From Pseudomonadota bacterium (GTDB taxonomy: Bacteria > Pseudomonadota > Alphaproteobacteria > Dongiales > Dongiaceae): a DNA stretch of 64,000 nucleotides. Positions within the stretch are counted from its first letter, which is position 1. The number at the start of each line of letters is the position of its first letter. Below, one piece after another: positions 58,764-64,000 of this stretch. Made by a program: the position numbers and the translations under genes. The notes under the pieces are model-generated. The model had not been told where the DNA came from. It saw only the letters and a program-made list of their open reading frames with translations, and did not search any database. The stretch is taken from contig JAJYUT010000006.1 of assembly GCA_021792365.1 (NCBI GenBank), positions 299,955 to 363,954 on the forward strand, given 5' to 3'.

Positions 58764-59054
58764 ATGACGTTCTCCGAGTTCGAATCGTCGCTGGACAGGA
58801 AGGAACCGCCTTCAATCCTCCACCTTGCCCTGCAAGCCCTGTGGTGGGATGCGAAGGGCGACTGGGACAAGGCGCATCAATGCGCCCAGGCGGATGAGGG
58901 CGATCCGTCCTGCGACTGGGTGCATGGCTATCTGCACCGCAAGGAAGGTGACACCTCCAATGCGGGATACTGGTATCGCCGTGCGGGCAAGCCGATGACG
59001 AAGGCATCGCTCCCCGAGGAATGGAGCACGATCGCGCGGGCGCTGACGGGCTGA
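58764..59054 (+). CDS. conserved small protein of unknown function
   Basis: The 96-residue helical cytosolic protein reads LALQALWWDAKGDWDKAHQC, then SCDWVHGYLHRKEGDTSNAG and YWYRRAGKPM, a pattern found in short, uncharacterised proteins of many proteobacteria and reminiscent of a single tetratricopeptide-like helix pair. ATG 58764 begins the conserved part; no clear ribosome site is seen. Function unknown. Confidence 0.78.
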   Translation: MTFSEFESSLDRKEPPSILHLALQALWWDAKGDWDKAHQCAQADEGDPSCDWVHGYLHRKEGDTSNAGYWYRRAGKPMTKASLPEEWSTIARALTG

Positions 59055-59163
59055 GCGACCGCTGATTGCCGGCGTTCGCCGCTGCCGCTTGGAACGCCGC
59101 GGGGTTGTCGATGTTGACTGCCTGTTCTCCCCAGGCACAGGCATCAGGCACAGGCGCGCAGAG

Positions 59164-60024
59164 ATGGCCGACAGACCCGACAAGGTTCCCCCGCAGTCGC
59201 AATCGCAGCAGCCCGGACGCGAAACGGAGATGAAACCCCAGCCGCAGGATGAGGGCCGGAGCTACCAGCCTGGCGGCAAACTGGAGGGCAAGGTCGCGAT
59301 CGTAACCGGCGGCGACAGCGGCATCGGCCGCGCGGTCGCGGTGATGTTCGCGATGGAGGGTGCCGACGTCGCCATTACCTATCTGGAGGAGCACGACGAC
59401 GCCGCCCATACGCTGCAATTGGTCCAGGCGCAGGGCCGGAAATGCCTGAAGCTGGACGGCGATGTCGGCGTCAAGAAGGCCTGCGAGAAGGTCGTGGAGC
59501 GCGTGGTCAAGGAGTTCGGCCGGCTGGACATCCTGGTCAACAATGCCGGCGAGCAGCACGAGAGCGAGGACGTAACCAAAATCAGCGAGGATCAGCTGCT
59601 GCGCACGTTCCGCACCAACTTCTTCGGAACGTTCTTCATGACCCAGGCGGCCTTGAAGCACATGCGTGAGGGTGCCTCGATCATCAATTGCGCCTCGGTC
59701 ACCGCCTATCGCGGCAGCAAGCATCTGGTGGACTATGCCTCCACCAAGGGTGCGATGGTGTCCTTTACGCGGTCGCTCTCCGGGCAGCTCGCAGAAAAGG
59801 GCATCCGCGTCAATGCCGTCGCACCAGGCCCGATATGGACACCCTTGATTCCCGCGAGCTTCGATGAGGAGAAAGTGGGCAGCTTTGGCCAGAACGTACC
59901 CTTGGGACGGCCGGGGCAGCCGGACGAGGTGGCGCCCTGCTTCGTCTTCCTGGCGAGTTCCGATTCCAGCTACATGACCGGCCAAGTGCTGCACCCCAAT
60001 GGCGGCGAGATCATCAATGGCTGA
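59164..60024 (+). CDS. SDR family oxidoreductase (YhdF/Gsp39-like)
   Basis: This 286-residue short-chain dehydrogenase has a Gln/Pro-rich N-terminal tail (1-38) before the Rossmann core. Cofactor motif TGGDSGIG (about 49-56), NNAGEQ, catalytic Ser in NCASV, and Y-x3-K in DYASTKGAMVSF (about 190). The tail and the PGPIWTPLIPASFDEEKV segment mark the stress-linked YhdF/YgdA subgroup, annotated as glucose-1-dehydrogenase-like; true substrate unknown. ATG 59164 is the last start before the conserved tail. The next gene overlaps its stop by eight bases. Confidence 0.9.
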   Translation: MADRPDKVPPQSQSQQPGRETEMKPQPQDEGRSYQPGGKLEGKVAIVTGGDSGIGRAVAVMFAMEGADVAITYLEEHDDAAHTLQLVQAQGRKCLKLDGDVGVKKACEKVVERVVKEFGRLDILVNNAGEQHESEDVTKISEDQLLRTFRTNFFGTFFMTQAALKHMREGASIINCASVTAYRGSKHLVDYASTKGAMVSFTRSLSGQLAEKGIRVNAVAPGPIWTPLIPASFDEEKVGSFGQNVPLGRPGQPDEVAPCFVFLASSDSSYMTGQVLHPNGGEIING

Positions 60025-60355
60025 GACGATGGCCGACATGGGCCCGAACTTGTGGCTCATCGAGCCGGTCACCGATCCCGGCGACCAGATGTGGCAGGAC
60101 CGGCCGATCTGGGCCGAGATCGTGGTTGCTGCACCGAGCCCAGCCTTCGCCCGCCTGGCAGCGGAGCGGAGGGCGCTCTCGCCCGACTGGACTCACATCG
60201 GCAATGAAAGCGAAAGCCGCCGCTCGGGACTGAACGACGAACAGCTCTATCATGTGCGCTCTCTACCGCCGGAGCGGCGGGCGGGCTTTCCTTCCGACGT
60301 ACGCGATGGCGAGGTGTTGCTGATGCGGGAGCTGCGCGGCGCGCGGCGCTCATAG
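60017..60355 (+). CDS. small hypothetical protein overlapping the SDR gene
   Basis: The protein has about 112 residues. Recognisable features are MGPNLWLIEPVTDPGDQMWQ and RPIWAEIVVAAPSPAFARLA with HIGNESESRRSGLNDEQLYH; I do not know the family. ATG 60017 overlaps the SDR stop, and ATG 60029 or 60038 are alternatives. Codon use and coupling suggest a real gene. Confidence 0.65.
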   Translation: MAETMADMGPNLWLIEPVTDPGDQMWQDRPIWAEIVVAAPSPAFARLAAERRALSPDWTHIGNESESRRSGLNDEQLYHVRSLPPERRAGFPSDVRDGEVLLMRELRGARRS

Positions 60356-60384
60356 CCGCCTGCAACGGCGGCGCATGGCTTTTT
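60355..60384 (+). terminator. possible terminator after the small hypothetical gene
   Basis: GCCGCC (60355-60360), loop TGCAAC and GGCGGC (60367-60372) form a 6-bp GC stem; TTTTT (60380-60384) follows after seven bases, so termination would be partial. Confidence 0.4.
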
Positions 60385-60410
60385 GATGCCGCCTCCCCTA
60401 TGTAGATCTC

Positions 60411-60995
60411 ATGACCGAAAGCAAGGACTGGACCCGCCTCCTGGCGCGGGTGCGCGCTTGCAAGGCGTGCGAACTGCCGCTGGGGCCACGCCCCATCCTG
60501 TCCGCCTCCCCGACCGCGCGCCTGTTGATCACCAGCCAGGCGCCGGGGCGGCGCGCGCATGAGGCCGGCCGCACTTTCGCCGATGCCTCCGGCGATCGGC
60601 TGCGGGACTGGCTCGGCCTGCCGCCAGAGCTGTTCTATGATTCGACGCGCGTTGCCATCATACCAATGGGCATGTGCTATCCCGGCACGCAGGAAGGCGG
60701 TGGCGATCTGCTCCCGCAGGCGCGCTGCTCCGAAACCTGGCATGGGCCGCTGCTCTCCTTCCTGTCGCAGGTCAGGCTGACCCTGCTGGTCGGCAGGCTG
60801 GCGCAAGTACACTACCTGCCGGACCCGCGCGGCTCCATGTCCGAGGCGGTCGCCCACTGGCGCGACTACCTGCCGACTCATCTGCCGCTGCCGCATCCAT
60901 CCTGGCGCACGCTGGGTTGGGCGCGGCGCAATCCGTGGTTCGAGGCCGAGCTGCTGCCGGAGCTGCGCGTTCGCATCGCGGAGATCCTGAAATAG
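60411..60995 (+). CDS. uracil-DNA glycosylase family protein
   Basis: This 194-residue protein is of the UDG superfamily subgroup that starts with a CxxC (CKAC, 17-20). Superfamily motifs: TSQAPGRRAHEAGRTFADAS (about 41-60, water-activating loop; no catalytic Asp/Asn at the usual site is obvious) and LPLPHPSWR (158-166, the HPS DNA-minor-groove loop). FADASGDRLRDWLGL is typical. Whether it excises uracil, another base, or has a non-DNA role is unclear. Confidence 0.85.
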   Translation: MTESKDWTRLLARVRACKACELPLGPRPILSASPTARLLITSQAPGRRAHEAGRTFADASGDRLRDWLGLPPELFYDSTRVAIIPMGMCYPGTQEGGGDLLPQARCSETWHGPLLSFLSQVRLTLLVGRLAQVHYLPDPRGSMSEAVAHWRDYLPTHLPLPHPSWRTLGWARRNPWFEAELLPELRVRIAEILK

Positions 60996-61054
60996 CATCG
61001 CCGCTTCCGGTCCTATAAGATCGGCATTCGCTATCAAGCCGAAGGAGCCGCCGC

Positions 61055-61441
61055 ATGACTGCGCACGCCATGAATCACTTCACGGTGCTGGCCGAGGACC
61101 TTCGCGTGACCTGCGACTTCTATCGTGACCTGCTGGGCCTGACTGAAGGCTACCGCCCGGACATGGGCTTTCCCGGTGCCTGGCTGTATGCCGGCGACCA
61201 GGCAGTGCTGCACGTGGTGATGCGCAACCCCCTGCCCCAGCCGCGCGCCGGTGTGCTCGACCACATGGCGTTCAGCGCGGCGGACCTTGCCGGCACGATT
61301 CGCAGGCTGGAGGAGAAGGGCGTGCGATATCAGCTCGGCCGTCAGGCCGAGACCGGCACATGGCAGTTGTTCTTCCATGACCCGAACGGGGCGCGCGTCG
61401 AGCTGGATTTCGTGCCGACGGAGGAAGCGCCGGCGCGATAG
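61055..61441 (+). CDS. VOC family protein
   Basis: The 128-residue protein has one glyoxalase-fold module pair: NHFTVLAEDLRVTCDFYRDL with the first metal His, DHMAFSAADLAGTIRRLEEK with the second, and FFHDPNGARVELDF with the C-terminal Glu. Reaction unknown. GAAGGAGCC lies seven bases before ATG 61055. It stands alone on the plus strand. Confidence 0.88.
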   Translation: MTAHAMNHFTVLAEDLRVTCDFYRDLLGLTEGYRPDMGFPGAWLYAGDQAVLHVVMRNPLPQPRAGVLDHMAFSAADLAGTIRRLEEKGVRYQLGRQAETGTWQLFFHDPNGARVELDFVPTEEAPAR

Positions 61442-61552
61442 CCGTATCATGTCTCTGTGCGTGGTGCGTTTGTTGCCGATCCTGCCTCCTAGGGGGAACA
61501 TTGCTGCGAACGGCCTGTTCGCTGGTTCATCGGTTGTTCTCAGGAGGTAGGC

Positions 61553-61888
61553 ATGCCCCGTGGCGACAAGTCGAAATACTCGGGCAAGCAGAAGCGCCAA
61601 GCCGAGCATATCGAGGAGGGCTACGAGAAGCGCGGCGTGAGCGAAGGCGAGGCCGAACGGCGGGCCTGGGCCACCGTCAACAAGATGACCGGCGGCGGCA
61701 AGAAGGCCGGCGGCTCCGGTCGCGGCAAGAAGACGAACACGGCTCCCGCCCGCAAAGGTGGGCGCGCGGGCGGCCGGGCCGCGGCGCAGCGACCGGCGGC
61801 GGCACGGTCAGCTTCCGCGCGAAAGGCGGCGGGCACGCGCAAGCGCACAGCGAAGACCGGGCGAAAGACCACCGGGAAATCGCGCTGA
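61553..61888 (+). CDS. small basic protein of the plasmid-stabilisation/stress-protein annotation class
   Basis: The 111-residue protein has a conserved 45-residue head (MPRGDKSKYSGKQKRQAEHI, EEGYEKRGVSEGEAERRAWA, TVNK) and a Lys/Arg/Ala/Gly-rich tail (about 50-111) like a histone H1 tail, suited to bind nucleic acid. Many databases call such proteins plasmid stabilization protein without evidence; chromosomal copies are common. AGGAGGT lies five bases before ATG 61553. Confidence 0.8.
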   Translation: MPRGDKSKYSGKQKRQAEHIEEGYEKRGVSEGEAERRAWATVNKMTGGGKKAGGSGRGKKTNTAPARKGGRAGGRAAAQRPAAARSASARKAAGTRKRTAKTGRKTTGKSR

Positions 61889-61899
61889 CGGCACGTCCC

Positions 61900-62394
61900 G
61901 TGGCAATCAGGATCTGGCAGTTTCTGGCTGTCGTCTTCACGGCGCTCGCGCTCGTTCCGGGCGGTGCACATCTGATTGAGCTGCCGGCCAAGATCGACAT
62001 GCCGGAAGATCCCTATTTCGTCGTCCAGCAGATCTATCGCGGCTGGGCGCTGTGGGGCGCTGTCATCCTCGCCGCGATCCTCACGAACTTCGCCAGCGCG
62101 CTCGCCGCGCGCCACAACCCGCCCCAGCTCTGGCTCTCCATCGCCGCGGGCCTGCTGGTCGCCGCGACGCTGGTTGTTTTCTTCGGGTGGACCTATCCCG
62201 TCAATCAGGCGACAGCGAATTGGACTTCCGCGCCGGACGATTGGGAGCGGCTGCGGGTCCAGTGGGAGTACTCCCACGCCATCAATGCGCTGATCACGTT
62301 TCTCGCGCTTCTCTGCTCCGTGGGTGCCGCGCTGTCCTATCGCGTTTCCCACGCGGCTACCTTGCACGCCGCGGCGCACCGGCACGCGAACTAG
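61900..62394 (+). CDS. DUF1772-like membrane protein
   Basis: This 164-residue inner-membrane protein has four predicted helices. AVVFTALALVPGGAHLIELP, KIDMPEDPYFVVQQIYRGW, TYPVNQATANWTSAPDDWER and YSHAINALITFLALLCSV match the DUF1772/anthrone-oxygenase-like pattern, in which NWT and the following His are typical. GTG 61900 is the start just before the first helix, 11 bp after the basic-protein gene. Its stop TAG shares CTAG (62391-62394) with the convergent ugd stop. Confidence 0.78.
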   Translation: MAIRIWQFLAVVFTALALVPGGAHLIELPAKIDMPEDPYFVVQQIYRGWALWGAVILAAILTNFASALAARHNPPQLWLSIAAGLLVAATLVVFFGWTYPVNQATANWTSAPDDWERLRVQWEYSHAINALITFLALLCSVGAALSYRVSHAATLHAAAHRHAN

Positions 62395-63695
62395 GCGCGC
62401 CCGATGCTCGAATATGCAAAGCCCGCAGCGCGCATTTCCGCCGGCCTGTAAATGTTGCGCAGGTCAACCACGATCGGCTGCCGCAGCGCGGTCCGCATGC
62501 GGTTGAGGTCGAGCGCCCGGTACGAGTTCCACTCGGTCAGGAAGACCACCGCATCGGCGCCGGTCAGCGCTTCGTACGGATCGTTGCAATAGACGACATC
62601 CGGCACCAGCTTGCTGGCCTCCGCCATACCTTCCGGATCGTGCGCCCGGACCTCGGCGCCGGCCTCGATCAGGGCTGGTGCGATCGCCAGGCTGGGCGCC
62701 TCGCGCATGTCGTCGGTGTTGGGCTTGAACGTCAGGCCCAGCAGCGCCACCACCTTGCCCGCCGCCGAACCGCCGAGCGCCGCGATAATGCGATCCGCCA
62801 TCTTCAGCTTGCGCGCCTCGTTGAACGCGGCGGTCGCCTCGATCAAACTGAGCGGCGCGCCGGCCTGGCGCGCGATCTCGACCAGGGCCCGCGTGTCCTT
62901 CGGGAAGCAGGACCCGCCATAGCCGGGGCCGGGATGCAGGAACTTCTGGCCGATACGCCCGTCGAGGCCGACGCCCCGCGCGACGTCATGCACATCCGCG
63001 CCAACCTTCTCGCACAGATCGGCGACCTGGTTGATGAAGGAGATCTTCATCGCGAGAAAGCCGTTGGCCGCGTATTTGATGAGTTCCGCCGTCTCCAGCC
63101 CCGTGAACAGGATCGGCGTCTCGATCAGGAAGAGCGGCCGATAGAGCTCCCGCATCTTGTCACGGGCGCGCTCGCTCTCCGCGCCGATCACCACGCGGTT
63201 CGGGCGCATGAAATCGTCGATCGCCGAGCCTTCGCGCAGGAATTCCGGATTGGAGACGACGTCGAACTCCGCCTTTGGATTGCTTGCGCGAATGATCTCC
63301 GCCACCTCACGCCCGGTTCCGACCGGCACCGTGGATTTCGTCACGATTACAGTGTAGTGGCGGATCGCCTGCGCGATCTGCCTGGCGGCCTCGCGCACAT
63401 AGGTCAGATCGGCATGGCCGTCGCCGCGCCGGCTCGGCGTGCCGACCGCAATGAACACAAGGTCCGCATCCGCCACCGATGCCGACAGGTCTCGCTCGAA
63501 ATCGAGGCGGCCGGCAGCGGCGTTGCGCGCCACCAGGGCGTCGAGCCCAGGCTCATAGATCGGGATCTCGTTGCGGCGCAGCCGGCCGATCTTCAGCTCG
63601 TCCTGGTCGACACAGGTGACGCGGTGGCCGAATTCAGAGAAGCAGGCGCCCGATACCAGGCCGACATAGCCGGCTCCGACCATTGCGATTTTCAT
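62391..63695 (-). CDS. ugd: UDP-glucose 6-dehydrogenase
   Basis: Ugd oxidises UDP-glucose to UDP-glucuronate with two NAD+, supplying surface polysaccharides. The 434 residues start KIAMVGAGYVGLVSGACFSE (Rossmann motif GAGYVG, 7-12), contain VTKSTVPVGTG, NPEFLREGSA, KYAANGFLAMKISFINQ and the catalytic cysteine in GPGYGGSCFPKDT (about 260). ATG 63695 is right before the Rossmann motif. galU, which makes its substrate, ends 23 bp upstream on the same strand, so this is a galU-ugd operon. Confidence 0.97.
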   Translation of the reverse strand: MKIAMVGAGYVGLVSGACFSEFGHRVTCVDQDELKIGRLRRNEIPIYEPGLDALVARNAAAGRLDFERDLSASVADADLVFIAVGTPSRRGDGHADLTYVREAARQIAQAIRHYTVIVTKSTVPVGTGREVAEIIRASNPKAEFDVVSNPEFLREGSAIDDFMRPNRVVIGAESERARDKMRELYRPLFLIETPILFTGLETAELIKYAANGFLAMKISFINQVADLCEKVGADVHDVARGVGLDGRIGQKFLHPGPGYGGSCFPKDTRALVEIARQAGAPLSLIEATAAFNEARKLKMADRIIAALGGSAAGKVVALLGLTFKPNTDDMREAPSLAIAPALIEAGAEVRAHDPEGMAEASKLVPDVVYCNDPYEALTGADAVVFLTEWNSYRALDLNRMRTALRQPIVVDLRNIYRPAEMRAAGFAYSSIGRA

Positions 63696-63718
63696 GTTCG
63701 CCCGCTCCCCCCTGCCGG

Positions 63719-64000
63719 CTAGCGCTTCAAGTCCTGCGCCAGGGCGAGAACCGCCTCGCGCACCTGCGCGCCGATCTTCGGATGTTTGAGCGCATAGGCG
63801 ATGTTGGCCTCGATGAAGCCGGCCTTGTCGCCGCAATCGAAGCGCCGCCCCTCGAACCGGTAGCCGTGGAACTGCCCGTGGCCGCACATCTTCGCCATCG
63901 CGTCAGTCAGCTGGATCTCCCCGCCCGCGCCTGGCGTCTGCTCGTCCAGGTGCGCGAACACCTCGGCCTGCAGGATGTAGCGCCCGATGATCGACAGCGT
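63719..64000 (-). CDS. galU: UTP--glucose-1-phosphate uridylyltransferase (N-terminus beyond right edge)
   Basis: Ninety-three residues of the C-terminal part are in the window: TLSIIGRYILQAEVFAHLDE, QTPGAGGEIQLTDAMAKM, YRFEGRRFDCGDKAGFIEAN and IAYALKHPKIG. These match GalU, which makes UDP-glucose from UTP and glucose-1-phosphate. EIQLTD and FDCGDKAGF are the C-terminal nucleotide-sugar motifs. The start lies beyond the right edge. It is followed by ugd on the same strand, consistent with UDP-glucuronate supply. Confidence 0.95.
   Translation of the reverse strand, partial: TLSIIGRYILQAEVFAHLDEQTPGAGGEIQLTDAMAKMCGHGQFHGYRFEGRRFDCGDKAGFIEANIAYALKHPKIGAQVREAVLALAQDLKR

Noticed and set aside
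61553..61888. Evidence of a plasmid or mobile element from a 'plasmid stabilization' gene
   Set aside because: The label is a carried-over database name for a small basic protein common on chromosomes; no replication, partition or toxin gene is near.

Overview
The window is high-GC (mid-60s percent by eye) chromosomal DNA of an alphaproteobacterium, most likely in or near the Rhodospirillales. The placement rests on lineage-typical genes: an NDUFA12-type complex I accessory subunit beside mlaD and a DUF2155 gene, an adenosylcobalamin-dependent ribonucleotide reductase (nrdJ), a short PAS protein of the PAS_5 type, DUF1127, clpS-clpA, a ribB with a degenerate ribA-like domain, and ThuEFG-like and FrcBCA-like sugar importers. 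I see no rRNA, tRNA, CRISPR array, insertion sequence, phage or plasmid gene. Base composition is even, so this reads as core chromosome with ordinary accessory genes.

Layout. 1-3350: partial DinB-family gene, aat, and a leftward cluster of NDUFA12 homologue, mlaD, a small gene and a DUF2155 gene, then a GNAT gene. 3382-10052: EamA transporter with a doubtful start, nrdJ with candidate NrdR and DnaA sites upstream and a strong terminator downstream, an Asp/Asn beta-hydroxylase homologue and an SDR. 10049-13138: ThuEFG-like alpha-glucoside importer without its ATPase. 13391-15910: small ParB-like protein, PAS/membrane-anchor protein, MsrQ-like heme-binding membrane protein, DUF1127 protein. 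15911-24001: two FrcBCA/RbsABC-type sugar importers plus an NAD-dependent epimerase, with a shared inverted-repeat operator motif in both control regions. 24033-29632: lipoprotein phospholipase D, two paralogous small secreted PepSY-like proteins around an intact VOC gene and a VOC remnant, RidA, a PAS protein, a FemAB-like acyltransferase. 29649-36102: exported proteins, clpA, clpS, a lipoprotein and a SPOR-tailed D,D-carboxypeptidase with a good sigma70 promoter. 36211-44188: a hybrid kinase and a 2104-residue soluble poly-HAMP hybrid kinase carrying eleven 92-residue repeats. 44554-48558: a tight four-gene operon (GT4 glycosyltransferase, ATP-grasp-like protein, FemAB/GNAT acyltransferase, PIG-L deacetylase). 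48673-50951: two-gene ABC transporter. 50956-64000: EamA transporter with divergent LysR regulator, ribBX, DUF1479 protein, EamA transporter, AsmA protein, small secreted and cytosolic proteins, SDR, UDG-family protein, VOC, basic stress-type protein, DUF1772-like membrane protein, and ugd-galU for UDP-glucuronate.

The most interesting locus is the 44554-48558 operon. Its enzyme classes (retaining GT4, PIG-L deacetylase, ATP-dependent ligase, GNAT acyltransferase) are the classes used to make mycothiol and bacillithiol, with the ligase fold exchanged. This could be a pathway to a modified amino-sugar metabolite, although a surface-glycan role is equally open. Next in interest are the poly-HAMP repeat array, the shared operators and post-binding-protein hairpin of the sugar importers, and the combined NrdR/DnaA signals upstream of nrdJ.
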